Shown here: piece after piece, positions 1-12,319 of the stretch
Layout: each line of letters opens with the position of its first letter
Position numbering within the stretch: the first letter of the stretch is position 1
Assembly: GCF_048564905.1 (NCBI RefSeq)
Contig: NC_133005.1
Coordinates: forward strand, 24,421,501 to 24,485,500
DNA: 64,000 bases
From: Vicugna pacos
Lineage: Eukaryota; Chordata; Mammalia; Artiodactyla; Camelidae
Direction: 5' to 3'
Made by a program: the position numbers and the translations under genes
The notes under the pieces: generated by a model
The model's input: only the letters and a program-made list of their open reading frames with translations
Told to the model about the DNA's origin: nothing
Database searches by the model: none

Positions 1-406
1 GCTAACTTGCCATAGCTTTTAGAATCACACCTAAAAACTCTCCTGAATGGCTCACGAAGCCCTAAGATCCAACCCCTGGCGACCTCGGTCTCCCTGCCCC
101 TCTGTGCACCAGAAGTCTAGTTCCCTCTGGTTCCTCGAGCAAGGCCACATTCTAGAACGTCCTTCTGACCTTTCCAGGCCAGTTCCCTAGAGGGACCCTT
201 TCTGATTACTCTGTAAATGAGGTCTTACTCCATCTGGCACTGTCTGCATCTCAGCCCCCAGGTTTGTCTCCTTCTCCACCATCTCAGCCCACACACCAGA
301 CACACTTGTGGGATTAGGTGATTAACACTGCCTCCTCACCAGGCTGGAACTCCCCACTTCCCAGCTCGCTGTCCTGACTGGCAGCCACTAGAGAGGCCTC
401 ACCTTC
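1..406 (+). repeat. L2 LINE relic
   Basis: This diverged stretch follows the 3' part of the ancient L2 family, in the order 'cctgaatggct.acgaagccct', 'ccctggcgacctc', then the pyrimidine-rich 'ccttctgacctttccaggcc' block. It is non-coding. The call rests on remembered consensus features, so the exact limits are uncertain. Confidence 0.55.
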
Positions 407-421
407 AGAAAGCCACCTGGA

Positions 422-1220
422 TCACCTGACACCAGTCAGAATGGCCATCATTCAAAAGTCCACAAATGACAAATGCTGGAGAGGCTGTGGAGAAAAGGGA
501 ACCCTCCTTCACTGCTGGTAGGAATGCAGTTTGGTGCAGCCACTGTGGAAAACAGTATGGAGACTCCTCAAAAGACTAGGAATAGACTTACCATATGACC
601 CAGGAGTCCCGCTCCTGGACATATATCCAGAAGGAACCCTATTTCAAAAAGACACCTGCACCCCAATGTTTATAGCAGCAATATTTACAATAGCCAAGAC
701 ATGGAAACAGACTAAATGTCGATTAACAGATGACTGGATAAAGAAGAGGTGGTATATTTATACAATGGAATACTATTCAGCCATTAAAAATGACAGCATA
801 ACACCATTTGCAGCAACATGGATGTCCCTGGAGAATGTCATTCTAAGTGAAGTAAGCCAGAAAGAGAAAGAAAAATACCATATGAGATTGCTCATATGTG
901 GAATCTAAAAAAAAAAAAGAACACAAATACAAAACAGAAACAGATTCATAGACATAGAATACAAACTTATAGTTGCCAAGAGGGCGAGGGTGGGAAGGGA
1001 TAGACTGGGAGTTCAAAATTTGTAGATACTGACAGGCATATGCAGAATAAACAAGATTATACTGCATAGCACAAGATCTTGTGGTAGCTCACAGCGAAAA
1101 AAATGTGACAATGACTATGTGTATGTTCATGTATAACTGAAAAATTGTGCTTTACAGTGGAATTTGACACAGCATTGTAAAATGACTATAACTCAATAAA
1201 AAATGTTTAAAAAAAAAAAA
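422..1220 (+). mobile_element. 5'-truncated L1 insertion (ORF2 C-terminus and 3' UTR)
   Basis: This is an L1 insertion of about 800 bp. It encodes the last part of ORF2p (531-908, with the typical stretch [20 protein letters not shown]), then a short 3' UTR and a poly(A) tail ending at 1220. It is flanked by a perfect 15-bp target-site duplication, AGAAAGCCACCTGGA, at 407-421 and 1221-1235. The perfect duplication shows a young, lineage-specific event. One in-frame stop lies just upstream of the open part, so the fragment is dead as well as truncated. It closely resembles the L1 at 30472-32076. Confidence 0.95.
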
Positions 1221-1294
1221 AGAAAGCCACCTGGAGAGCCCTGGGAGGCTAGAGGCTCCTTGGTGAGCGTCTTGGTCCTCCTCCTCATGTTGGA

Positions 1295-1500
1295 ATAACA
1301 ATAATAACAGCTACCGCTGCCCACATGCCAGGCTCTGCACGTTCCACTCACTGTTTTCTCTAACCTGAACAACAGCCCCAGAAGGGGACGTTCAATGATA
1401 TCCCATTTTACAGGAAAGAAAAGTGAGGCTGGGAGAGATGGACTTACACCCCCAACCCAGGCCACAGAGCCTGCACTCAGCTAGCCTCTAGGCCACACTG
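1295..1500 (-). repeat. MIR SINE relic
   Basis: Antisense MIR pattern: 'catgccaggctctgcac', then 'cccattttacagg', then a gap of the usual length to 'gcctgcactcagc'. It is ancient and shared among mammals. Confidence 0.6.
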
Positions 1501-1584
1501 CCAGGTGACAGAAGGACAAGGAAGAGCCACAACAAACACCACAGCAATGGCCGGGCAATGACAAGACTGAACTGGGTTGAGGCC

Positions 1585-1690
1585 CTACATTTTCACTTGT
1601 GTGACCTTAGACAGGTGATATAACCTGATTAGCCTCAGTTTCCCCACCTATAAAATGGAGATAAACACAGTCCTCTTCATCAGGACGGGG
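1585..1690 (+). repeat. MIR SINE relic
   Basis: Sense MIR core: 'tgtgaccttagacaggt' followed by 'cctcagtttccccacctat' and 'aaaatggagataa'. Confidence 0.7.
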
Positions 1691-4600
1691 GCCAGCAGGG
1701 CCTCTACTATAGAGTGGAGGGAGATGGGTGCCAGGAGGGCAGGATTCTAGGAGGGGCTCCCCAAACACTACCTCAGGCCCAGGGCCTCCCCGACAGACAA
1801 ACACCCCACAAAGCCGGTCTTGCCCCTAGGCTGCTCTGGGCTTGGCTCTACCAGGACCCTGGCAGCATGGGGGAGTGGAATCATAAACACCCTTCCCAAG
1901 AAGCACCCAGTGACCACATGCTCCCTCTGCAGAGGGGAGATGACACTGAGGGGTCCCTGGGTGTGCCATGGGCACCCAGGTGGCAGCAACGGCCCTGAGC
2001 TGAACCCTGAGCCACAGGGACCCCGAGCCCACCCAGCCCTCCAGACACCAGCTCCTCGTCACCCCACGGGCCCCAGCAGCAGGAACAGGGCGTCTGTTGG
2101 AGCCTCCCCTGGGCTGCGCCAACCTCTTGGTGCCCAGACAAAGCCCCCCCGCCTGGGCCTCCAGGGAGGGGGCGGGCGGGGGAGGGAGCTGACAAAGGGA
2201 GCCAGTGGGGCTGTGCCTGGGGCTCGTGCCACCCCCTCCCCGACCTGCCCAGAGTGCCCGCACCCCCTCCTGCCACTCGGCCGCTGGGCTGGGGCGCCAG
2301 CGCCGTTGCTATGGCGGCAGCGCTGGGGAAGCTGCAGCTGGGTAATTATTGCGAACATCCATCCTGCCTCCTGCCCGCCTGCCCGCCCGGAGAGCAGGGT
2401 AGCAGCAGCCAGGGCCGGGGCCGCCCCTCCTCACTGCCCGGTGGCCTCGCCCTGGCCTGGCATGGCGCCCACCTGCCCGAGGTGTGGAGCAGAGGGGAGC
2501 CGGGCAGGCGGCTCAAGCGGCCGGCTCCAGCAGGGAGACCCCACTTCCACCCTGGCCCCCACCCCTGGCCCACTCTTGGAGCTGACCACCTAGCCCAGAA
2601 CTTATTCTTTCTTGATACAAACATACACGCCACACACAGAACCCACCAGAGAGGCCCCTTTGTTCAGACGAAATCTTGCCTCAGCCTTCTTGGGGGCAGT
2701 GGGAGCCAACCGTGACTGATCTGGGCTCCGGCCTTCATACAGGGACCATCCCCCTAGCCCAGGAGGTCCCCCTGGGGCCCCACTGTGGCCTCCACCATCT
2801 CCTCAGCCTCAGAAGCTTGCCTGGGCCCTGGTGTCTAAATATAACTCAACCCGGCTGAGCTCGGGGTCACACACACTCCCAGCCGCCTGGGGTGGCCACG
2901 AGGAGGGCAGCGAGAGATGTCCATTTGTTCAGGCGTCTGACAAGCATCTCAGGAGCCTTTGTCGGTGCCGGCACCCTGCCGGGCTTAGAGGCCCAGCCGC
3001 GAAGCAGAAGCAGGCATGCCTCTGCCTTCCGGAGCTCGTGACCCCCTTAGAGAGATGCACGCTGACACAAGGCACTCACTCTGTGGAAAGGACATGAGAA
3101 AGGGTCCCCTCACGTGGACTGGAGGCAGCACAGAAAGGGAGGTCTGAGTGAGATGAGGCGACGTCAGGGCCGAGGGAAGGGCTGGGGTCCAGGCAGAGGA
3201 CAGAGGAAGCAGACGTGCTGGGCCTGGGACAGCCCCTTGTGGGTAGGAGCGTGGGGTGCACCCCAGGCAGGACACGGGGCCAGGAGCAGTGGGAGGTTAC
3301 TCCCACAGGCCAGGGGTCAGCGGGCTTTTCTCTCCTTTGGCTCCGGCCCCCCACTGAGGCTCTGCACAGGCCGAGCCTGGCGGAGGGCGTCGGAAGGGCG
3401 GTCAGCAGGAGATACCTGCTGGGATCCTTGATTTCCAAAGATCCTTGGGGAGAAATGGAGGGGGTACAAGGGAGAGGGAAGCTGGCAGGGGACGGGGCCA
3501 TGGGTGAGGAAGGCACCCTTGGGATGATGGGTGAGAAGAGAAAGGGAAGAAGAGACAGGACACAGGGCTGAGAGGGACAGTGGGCGTGGCCTGCCTCTCC
3601 AGGTTTACTCAGGGCTTCGGGCTGCCTGTGCCCCCTCCCCAGGCCTTGAGCACCCAGGCATTGGTCAGGGCCCTGCATGGGATGGATGTGTAAAAATAAA
3701 AGGGGAAATGCTGTTGAAAGAAAGCCCTGCTCCCAGACATCAGGGCCCCGGAGAGAAGGCTGTCTGCTCCTCCATGGCTAATGGAGGGAAAGTGGCCTGG
3801 GCTCCAGCACAGCCTTCTGGGAAGAAACTGTCCGGCCCTGATGGCCTTTGGACCTGATGCTTACAGTCACGGCAATAAATCTTGCCAATGGGCCAAGGTT
3901 TTACATCAGCAAAGCTCTTTCCCATCCAGCATCCTACACCAGCTTCAAACAGCCCCAGCCCTCGGCCTCAGGGGGGAGCAGTGTCCCAGACGGGGAGACT
4001 GAGGCTTGGAGAGGGAGTGGACTTGCCCAGGCACAGAAAGGGGGAGAGGGGTCATGAAGTCAGATACCCACTGTGTCAGGAACCTCGCACACATCACTCA
4101 GGGCTGAGCTAGAAAGCGTCAGGAGCAGAACATGAACTCACAGCTGATCCCCTGGTCCAGGGGGTCCCCTTGCCTCCTGAGACAGAGGCTGGCAGGAGCC
4201 AGAGTGGGGCCAGGCTCCACTCACTCTAGCAGCACGTTTTCTGAGATTAGAAGCCAGAAGGGCAGGGCCCCAAGACAAACAGAAATGCCTGTAGGAATGA
4301 TCCAGTCTGACTGTGACCATTTCTATCTTACTGATGGGGAAACTGTGGTTCTGGCCAGGCCCAGACCCAAAGAACCTGCTGTTTTCCAAATCCTGGAGTA
4401 ATCTAGACTAGGTAGGTGAGTCCCATTATCCCCAGAGTCCTATTGAGTCCAGCTGTCCATGAAGCATGTGGGGTTTTCATTTGGAATATGGGGGAAAGAA
4501 CTCCAGATGCAACTTCAGGAGAGAGGCTTCCAGGCCAGCCCTGAAGCTAATGTCAGCCCTGGGGACGTGCAGGTCACTGGGATAAAGCGACTTGGATCAG

Positions 4601-4900
4601 GAGGGATGGAGGGACAAGCCGCAGCATTCCCAGTCACCTGCAGGAACCTCAATAGTGCAAGTGACAATGACAGTGCACGTCCAGCAGCCGTGTAGGAGAA
4701 AATGAAATTAAGGCCCTTGAAAGAGGGGCAGACACACGATGAGGCTGCAAGACACACTCACCACCCTTAGTACATTGTTCTTATCCCTCTGCACCAGGTC
4801 TCGGCCCTGAGTTTTTCTCACTTCATCCTTGGAATGATTCTGTGAGGGAGCCTCTGGTATTATCTCCACTTAAGAGGCTAAGAAGTGGAGACTCAGTGAC
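1691..4900. other. Unique GC-rich intergenic sequence
   Basis: No exon, RNA gene or young transposon is recognised here. Several open frames exist on both strands, but they overlap one another, are rich in Pro, Gly, Ala and Arg, and look like chance frames in GC-rich DNA. Weak MIR-like patches lie near 3970-4060, 4290-4400 and 4800-4900. A candidate regulatory segment at 2100-2560 is listed separately. Confidence 0.6.
2100..2560. promoter_or_regulatory. GC- and CpG-richer segment with YY1/RFX-like motif
   Basis: This block has more CG dinucleotides than its surroundings. In its middle is GTTGCTATGGCGGC (2305-2318). The reverse strand contains GCCGCCAT, a YY1-type core, and the whole 14-mer resembles an RFX X-box. 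A less GC-rich patch, GGGTAATTATTGCGAACATC, follows at 2340-2359. It could be a distal enhancer or the start of an unannotated non-coding transcript. No transcript structure is visible, so the call is inference. Confidence 0.3.
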
Positions 4901-5028
4901 ATCCATCCATCCATCCATCCATCCATTCACCCATCCATCCTCCATTAACCATCCATCATCCATTGTCCATCCATCCACCCATCCATCCCACTTCCTTCCT
5001 TCCTTCTTTTCTCCCATCCATTCATCCT
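4901..5028. repeat. (ATCC)n microsatellite, imperfect
   Basis: Tetranucleotide ATCC/CATC repeats degrade into a (TTCC)n stretch at the right. They lie directly against a MIR-like patch on the left. The array accounts for the low-complexity open frames on both strands. Confidence 0.95.
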
Positions 5029-5089
5029 ATAGCAGAGACTCAGTGCCAAGTACAGGCATACAGGGGTGAGTCAGTGATGATCCTGCCCT

Positions 5090-5235
5090 CAAAGGGCTTC
5101 CAGCCTAGTCAGTTTCCTCATCTGTAAAATGGACATCATGGTGTCCATCTCCTGGAGTTGTTGGAAGAGTAGGCTTACTGTATGGAAGGCCAGAGCGCTG
5201 GCAGCTGTATTAGTAATGGAGCTGTCATTGGCTGC
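5090..5235 (+). repeat. MIR SINE relic
   Basis: Sense MIR: 'cagtttcctcatctgtaaaa' followed by the usual 3' part down to 'gtattagtaatgg'. Confidence 0.75.
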
Positions 5236-5497
5236 AAGTGATAATAAGGGTGGTGATTAGTTGCAAGCCAGTCCCCCGCCTGGCACTCATAGCCTGCAGG
5301 GCAGGCCCGCCTGGTCCCCATGGCTCTCTCCAGCTTTGCGCATGGCACCATTACCCAAACCAGGCTTTTCTACCATCAACATTCCAGGTTCACTCCCACC
5401 TCGAGCTTTTGTTCAGGCTCTTCTACCCACCTCTCCTAGAGGGACCTCTCCTTCCTCCCCAAATCCCACCCATCTCTGCAGATGCCTCCTTCTTGCC

Positions 5498-5498
<1 letters not shown>

Positions 5499-5530
<32 letters not shown>
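5499..5530. repeat. (AC)n dinucleotide microsatellite
   Basis: Sixteen uninterrupted AC units. This is long enough to be polymorphic. Confidence 0.98.
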
Positions 5531-5532
<2 letters not shown>

Positions 5533-6300
5533 CTCCCTCTATCATTGATCGCAGGCTCTCCAGGGAGTCAACACTCCCTCCTACACACACCTCAGCTCCT
5601 TGTGGGTACAGAGCCTAGGCCCTGGGGCTGCAGGGGCCTGAGTCCAAATTCTGGCTCCTCCACCCTCCAGGCCTCCACTTCCTCACTTGCAAGGTGGGGG
5701 CACATTTGAGCACCCACCACAGAGTGTGTGCCTCAGGCGGGTGTGGTGCCCGTGCACAGGAGGCACTTTGTAAGGAAGAGGCCCTTAGGATGGTTGCTTC
5801 TTTTGTGCCCCTGCGCTTCCCACCTTCTTGGCCCCATGCCCGCCTGTGTGGCGGGAAGCCTTAGGTAAAAGGGCTCCAGAAGGGGCAGGGCCTTCCCCAA
5901 ACCAACCCCTTCATAGAGGAATTTCAGGAGGGGTGGCCTTGGGAAGGGGAGGAAATTTGGGGATGCAGGGGTTCCCTGCTTCTCCCTGAAATCACCCCAG
6001 GTAGCAGGCCATTGCCCAGCAGGCAAGCCAAGGTGGCTGGAAAGTTCTCTGTGGCCCAGAATTCAAAGCCAACCCAATGGAGTGATTGGAGGCTCAGGGA
6101 GGAAGGATTTTGCCAGGAGAGGTGGCCAGATGCAAACCCGTGACCCACTGGGCGGCTCAGCACCAGTAAGGAGCACGGACACAGGCGTTCTGCACTCTCG
6201 GTGGGAGTGTGGCTTCTTAGAGTGCGACCTGTGAGCACCTGTCCCACATTCCACCCAGCCCCGCAGCAGTGCGGGGTGAGCCAGGGCCCCTGCGCGAGAA
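5531..6300. other. Unique intergenic sequence
   Basis: Nothing recognised apart from a weak MIR-like patch near 5620-5700. The open frames here have no family resemblance. Confidence 0.5.
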
Positions 6301-6339
6301 ATTGCACCAGGAGGCCAGGGCTGTTTGAGGAAGCAAAAC

Positions 6340-6815
6340 AATGAAACAATTTCAATGCTCATCATGCAGGGGATTGGTCACAGAAATGACGGGCCAGCTC
6401 ATGTGGTGGAATACCGCGTGCGCGGCTGTTAAAAAGCAGGAGGTGGTAGTCTGTGTACCGGACCAAATGATGTTCTTAACATGTTCGGTGAAAAATAAAG
6501 CATCTTGCAAAACAAAACATAGAGAATGTTACCATTTATGTGAGAAGTACACTTAAATACTACGCACACCTAAATACACAGTCATAGATACAATGATGCA
6601 GGTGCAGATATGGATATAGGTACAGATATAAATAGAGGTATAGATATATACACAGGAGAGTAAAACTTTCAAAAGGATACCTACCAACGGATAATAATGT
6701 TGGAGGGAAATGGGACTCAGGAAGTACAGGGAAATTACTTGGGCTTTTATGGGCTACGTTTTATTAATATTTGAGATATTAAAATGAGAACATTTTCCTG
6801 AAATACATGTGATGC
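6340..6815 (+). mobile_element. Old L1 fragment
   Basis: Degraded ORF2 3' end: 'gtggaataccgcgtgcg' followed by 'gttaaaaagcaggaggt' corresponds to the L1 'tggaatactatgcagc..ttaaaaa..aggt' block. An AT-rich 3' UTR-like stretch with GATATAG repeats follows. It is strongly mutated and predates the camelid SINEs. Confidence 0.6.
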
Positions 6816-7400
6816 TAAACATTTAAAAAGAGCCTGGCCAAGTGGCTGGGAGCTCGAGGCAGGGCTGGGCTGGGGGCTCATGGGAGGCAGGTCATTGGGA
6901 GTCAGGCCTGCTGGGGCGTCTCAGGCTGCATCTGGAGCCTCTTCCTAAACCAGCTGTGGCTCCTTCTCACCAAGGTCAAAGGCAGGGAGGACTGGCAGCG
7001 GCAGCAGCCCATGCAGGCTCCCTAGTCTGAAGGGATGTGGTCCCATCTCCACCCAGCAAGGCGGGGCAGCCCTCAGAACCTGGCAGAGAGTGACCTCAGA
7101 CAGGCAGGCAGAGAAGTGGGCGAGGAAACCCAGGAGCTCCCAGATCTGCACTCAGGATGCCATGTGGAGACTGAAGGTGTCTTCTCAGATTGTGCTTGCA
7201 CCTGAACCTGACATACAGAACGTTACCATTTATGTGAGAGTCACACCTACCACTGCATTAGAGGAGGCAGCGATCCACCTGGGCCCCCGACCGCCCAGCC
7301 CCGTGGTTGATGACATCGTGGCTGGGAGCGAGGAGAAGGCCATTTGTGGAGCATTTCCTGGTGCTGGGCCCTGACCTAGGCACCTTTCCTGCTCTGTAAC
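6816..7400. other. Intergenic, mostly unique
   Basis: A short segment at 7215-7250 ('gaacgttaccatttatgtga') repeats part of the old L1 at 6520-6545 and is probably another scrap of that family. Nothing else is recognised. Confidence 0.4.
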
Positions 7401-7404
7401 TTTG

Positions 7405-7775
7405 GCCTTTTAATTTTGCTCAGGGTGGGTTTTTTGTTTTTGTTTTTTGACACACAGAGTTGGGGAGGTTTTTTGGCCAGATAATGAAAACAAAGGATTA
7501 AAATAATTCCAACACTGCCAAAGGAGATATAGTGACAAGCAAGTCTTTCCCCTACTTTTTTCTCCCAGCCTCCCAGTTCCCTCCTGGGGGAATCCACGGA
7601 CCCAGGAGCAGGTGTGTCTGTTCAGAGCCACCACCCTGCCCCCACTCCGTACTAGCAGAAGCACGCCGCATGAAGCGTTTTGTACTTTGCCTTTTTCACC
7701 AAAAATATGTATCTTAGAGCTTCTTCCTAGCAGTACATTCTGGCCGGCTCACTCTTTTTCATGCCTGGATTTCCA
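7405..7775 (-). mobile_element. Probable old L1-related fragment
   Basis: The stretch from 'gtgacaagcaagtctttccc' to 'cctagcagtacattctgg' follows the order of an old reversed L1 3' region. The similarity is remembered and partial, so the family is uncertain. Confidence 0.35.
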
Positions 7776-8394
7776 TGGCACACAGAATTCTTTAATATTC
7801 ATGTAACCAGATCTAGAATTCTGGCCCCATGCTTTTGTACCTTCCCCTTGTGTTACTTCTGTTCTGCACAACAGCCCTGGGAGGCAGGAGGTTCCCCAAG
7901 TTATGGATGAGGAAACAAGGGGACCACTCATCCCATTTGCCAGGGGACTGTCCCAGTTTTAGTGCTCAGAGTCCCGCATCCCGGGAAAACCCTCATTCCC
8001 AGGCAAACCAGGATGGTTGGTCACCCTAAAGAAAATAGGCTGGAAGAGGCAGGAACACTCTCCACGACCTTGTGGGTGGTCAGCACAAGCCTAAGCCTGC
8101 AACTAAAGTCCACTCAGCAATGATGACGTCATAGAAGGACCCTGATAGCAGCTGTTGCTTAGCAAGCGCGTCCTACGTGCCAGCACCTCATCTGGTTCAC
8201 ACCACGGCCTCGGGAGGTAGACGGCAGGGCAGTATGCATGGAACCCATGACTGGCAAACCCGGCTTCAGTCTCAGCCATAGGGCTTGCTGTGCGTGTGAC
8301 CGTGGTGGTCAGCTCCCTCTCAGCCTCCATTCTTGGTCCCAGGACAGACACTCAACAGCGTTTGTTATGTAGAAAAAAAATTGAATGAATGAAT

Positions 8395-8535
8395 GAAGTG
8401 CTAACATTTATTATCCTTATCTTACAGATGGAAAAGCTGAGGCACAGAGATGTTAAGTCACCAGCTTGAGGTCACACAGCTCATTAAGCAGCAGGGTAAG
8501 GATTTGAACCCAGCTGGGTCCCAGAGCCCATAAAA
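8395..8535 (-). repeat. MIR SINE relic
   Basis: Antisense MIR with near-consensus parts: 'cttatcttacagatggaaaa', 'ctgaggcacagagatgttaa', 'gaggtcacacagct' and 'ggatttgaacccag'. Confidence 0.9.
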
Positions 8536-9349
8536 CTTTTTCCTTTTCTGGAGTTTTCTTGCCCACGTTACCCATTGGTGCCCTTTGCCTCTGACTCCTC
8601 AGATCTGTCCCCCAACCAACACCTCTCTCACTGCACTGTACTGCCTGGGCCCCTGGGCCCAGCATCCTTTCACAGAAGTCTTGCCTTCCAGCTCCCCACT
8701 CCAGGCTCAGGGGCCCTGCTCCGCCCCTCCCTCTGTCCCCCTCCGCCCAGGACTGGACGCTCATCCAGAGCCCAGTGTCTGAGCTCCCGCCTCCCTCCCC
8801 TCCAGACTTTGTTTCATTTGTTCATTCATTTCTCTGACTCTTCATTCCTTTGCTCAACAAACATTTACTGAGACTGCAATGAGCTAGCTCAACCCCTGGT
8901 GCTGGAAATTCAAAGATGAAACCAGCCTGGGCCTTGTCCTCAGGGGACAAAGAAAACCAGACAAAGAAACGGCACTCGTATCCCAGCGAGAGAGCAGCTC
9001 TGATGGAGGAAGCCCCGGCGCAGCTGCAGAGGGGGTGGGAGCGGGGGCACCCGACCTGGGGCTCTGGGAAAGCTTCCTGGAGGTTGTGCCAGCGTCTGAG
9101 AAGATGAGGAAGAGTTGGCAAGACTGGGAAGCAGGGAGAGAGAGGTGGGGGCGGGGCCTGTAACAGCTCAGACAAGGTGGCCTGGGGGTAGGAGAGAGCG
9201 TGAGACATTCAAAAGGTGCAAGGTGTTCCTTACAGCTGGGCACTGGGCTGTCCTCAGCTGGGGACACGTGGCCCTGGGAAACCCACCCTGGTTACCCAGC
9301 CGGCTCTGCGCCCAGCGGGCTTCCAAGAATCTCATGTCTAGGAATTAAT

Positions 9350-9765
9350 CAGGAAAAAACAAAATAATCAGCGATGTGGACACGGAATTCTGTATGTATG
9401 GAGGCTATTTACCACAGTGCTCTTTGTTATAGCAAACAAGTGGAAGCAGCCCCAGTGCCCAGCCAGGAGAACTCGCCTCCCCACTGGGAGGTCACCACTG
9501 GCCGGAGTCATCCGAAGGACTTAGAAGTCAGGTTTTCAGAGATTATTTAATGGCACTAGAAAATAGGTCCCATATAATTTTAAGCAAAAAACAGCAAGAC
9601 ACAAACTACTTTATTATTCTAAGTTAGGATTTGTGTATGTACATGTGGGAAGATACTAGGAAGAAATGTATCAAGCACTTCAAGGTGGTTCTCGCTGGTG
9701 ATGGGCTAACCTAGGGGCTGTATTTCCTTTTTAAAAATAATTTCCTGTGCTCTCTGATTTTGCAA
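9350..9765 (+). mobile_element. Old L1 fragment
   Basis: Degraded ORF2 end and 3' UTR. 'cacagtgctctttgttatag', 'aaacaagtggaagcagcccc' and later 'tttcctttttaaaaataatt' follow the L1M order. No open frame remains. Confidence 0.6.
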
Positions 9766-10139
9766 TGGTGGTCCAGTCTCACTTTTGTTTTCAGAGACTG
9801 ATTCTAGGAGACAAGCTCCGTGAGGCCACAACTTCCCTTTCCAGCCTCCTCCGAACCGTACTTCCCAGCCCACCAAGAGCCCTCCACTGAGATGGACATC
9901 CCTGCACCTCAGGCTCCGTGCATTTGCCTCTGCCGTTCCTCTGTCTGCTCTTCCCTTCCCTCTCCTCTGGTGAGACATCCTCAGCCTCCCTAGTCAGCCT
10001 CAGGTTCCTGCCCCTGAGGACACAGAGCACCCACACCACTGTAGGCTGGGTTTACGCACCCAGATCCTCACTGGACCCTGAGCTGCTGGAGGGAAGGACC
10101 TGCCTTATCCCACCCCCCAGCCCAGATGCTTCATTTGGG

Positions 10140-10275
10140 GCCCAGATTTATCCTTATTTATTCCCCCCAACACTTTATTTTGAAAATCTCTAAATCGACA
10201 GGAAAGAATACACTGAAAACTCATGCACCCTTCACTTAGATTCTGCACCATTCGCTTCTTCCCTTCCTCGCCCCG
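10140..10275 (-). mobile_element. Probable old L1 fragment
   Basis: The 'acactttattttgaaaatct' block followed by 'ctcatgcacccttcacttag' resembles a known reversed L1M segment. It is short and diverged. Confidence 0.35.
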
Positions 10276-11024
10276 TCTTGGAGACCCGTTGTAGACATCT
10301 CGGCCAGGACCTGGGGGTTGGAAGGTGCTCAGTGCCCCCTGGAATGAAGGAAGGAAGGAACAAAGACATGGCATTGCTCCCCTCTCTGCCCTCTGCTCCA
10401 GCAAAGCATCACTCTAAAAGGCAGACAGTCAAGTTGCCCACCTGCTTGGAGGCTGGCTGCCCACAGTCAATGCAGCCCCTTTGCAGACACCCAAGGCCCT
10501 ACCGTCCCTTCCGGCCTCATCACCCACTGAGCCCCGGAAGGCAGCCTTGTCCCCACACTGACCTGCACCGCACACACGGGGACACTTGGGCTTTGAAGCC
10601 TCCGCCCTCCTCGCTCAGGAACAGGCACACGGCTTTGCTCTCCCACACCCTCAGAGAACTGTAAGACTTCACTGACCTTTCCTCAGCCTCTGGGCACCAA
10701 AGGCAGCCTCTCTGAGGGTGAGGGTGACCTCTCATGCTGGTTTGCCCAGGACTTTCCGGTTTAGCACTGAAAGTCCCGTGTCCCGAGAACCCATCAGTCC
10801 CTGGCAGACCACGATGGCTCCTACAGGGTGGGCAGACGTGTTCCGACTCCACCACTGGGAGAAACAACCTGTGAGCCACTCAGAGCAAGCCCACCTCCCC
10901 GCACAAGGCCACAGAACAGACCCAGGATGTTTCCTAATGCCGGCCAACTGCCTAGAGGAGTGAATGAAAGAATGAATGGCTGAGTATGAATGGATGGATG
11001 GATGGATGGATGAACAATAACCTC

Positions 11025-11335
11025 ACCTCCTTTGAATCTTTGTTCAAACGTCACTTTCTCTGTGAGGCCTTCCCTGGTGGCACTCTCTCAAATGACAACT
11101 TCCCCAGTGACGCCCCTCCCCCACACTCAGTGCGTGTTTCCTCAGCATCTATCACCAGGTGACATACCCATATGTTGCTCTTCATTTCCTCTGGGGTCTG
11201 TCGCTCCCACTAGAGTGTCGGCTCTCCCAGGTCAGCAGCTTCATCTGTTTTGTTTGCTGTCGGGCCCCCAGTGCCTAGGATAGTAGGTGTTCACCAGGTG
11301 CTAGTTGAATGAATGAATGAGTGAATGAATGAAGC
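11025..11335 (+). repeat. L2 LINE relic, 3' end
   Basis: Typical L2 3' order: 'tctgtgaggccttccctgg', 'cccactagagtgtcggctct', 'cagtgcctaggatagtaggt', then a terminal (TGAATGAA)n tail at 11307-11332. Confidence 0.85.
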
Positions 11336-11524
11336 CATGGTGACTGTCTCTGACACTTCATGTGGGCCGGGCTGATCACCCACCCGCTGGGCCTGGAGAG
11401 AAGCATCAAAAACTGGGCTGGGCAGCGGCCCCTCTCCCAGCCACCCCTCCTGGGCTCCTGGCATCCAACCACCTGCCCCATCTTCTGATACCAAAGCTTA
11501 TTCCACATCAGGAGCTGTGCTGAG

Positions 11525-11675
11525 TGACTCAAGGTGCTTTAACTTGCCTAATTCTTGTACCCATCTAATACATACAGAGGAATCGAGCTGACACAGCCAA
11601 GAAACTGCCCAAGTCACCAACAGGCCAGGGGATTACAACCCCAACTCTGTCTGGCTCCAGAGCCTGTGCCCCAAA
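11525..11675 (-). repeat. MIR SINE relic
   Basis: Antisense MIR: 'gaaactgcccaagtcacca', then 'gtctggctccagagcctgtg'. Confidence 0.55.
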
Positions 11676-11974
11676 CTCCTACCTGGACATGGGCCCCGGC
11701 CCAGCCTGCCTCCCACCCTGCCTCCCACCCTGCCAGCCTGTGCATTCCAGCAGACTCCTCATTGAAGGCCCTACTGTGTCACAGCTCAGTGGAGAACTCA
11801 GCACACAGTAGGCACACACCAGCACATCCTTGTGACTCAAATCCTGGCGCAATGACTTCTCCTTTGCATATCCCCCTCCAGGTCTGGGAATAATAGCACA
11901 ATTCCTCATTTGGACAGAACTCAAGCCTTTTCAAAGATATCTCTTCATTGAAGGGCACAGAAATAGCAAGAATG

Positions 11975-12155
11975 CTAGCTTTTGATCAGCAAGCCTGGAC
12001 ATGAACCTTAGACCCACAGCTGTCTGAAAAGGTTAAGTGACTGCACTTCACTAAACCTCAGTTTCCCCCTCTGTCATATAGGGTCGGTAACAGTCATTTC
12101 GAGAATTAAAGGAGACACCACGAGTCAGTGCCGGGCACACAGAAGGTGCTTGGAA
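11975..12155 (+). repeat. MIR SINE relic
   Basis: Sense MIR: 'acctcagtttccccctctgt', 'gagaattaaaggagacacca', 'gtgccgggcacacagaaggt'. Confidence 0.8.
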
Positions 12156-12319
12156 GGGTGGTTTTTTTTCCATCAAGGGTGGCAACAACCTCCGGGGCTC
12201 TCCCAGGTTCTGACCCTGACCCCCTCCCTACTATGGACGTTTCGAATCACAGTATGTGTGAAACATACAGAAATGAGCGGCCCCCTGGTTGGAGTGCTCC
12301 ACGCCCGCACGAATGCCAT

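Noticed and set aside
1820-2715. Long overlapping frames on both strands near 2 kb
   Set aside because: A by-product of few stop codons in GC-rich sequence. No domain or conserved start.
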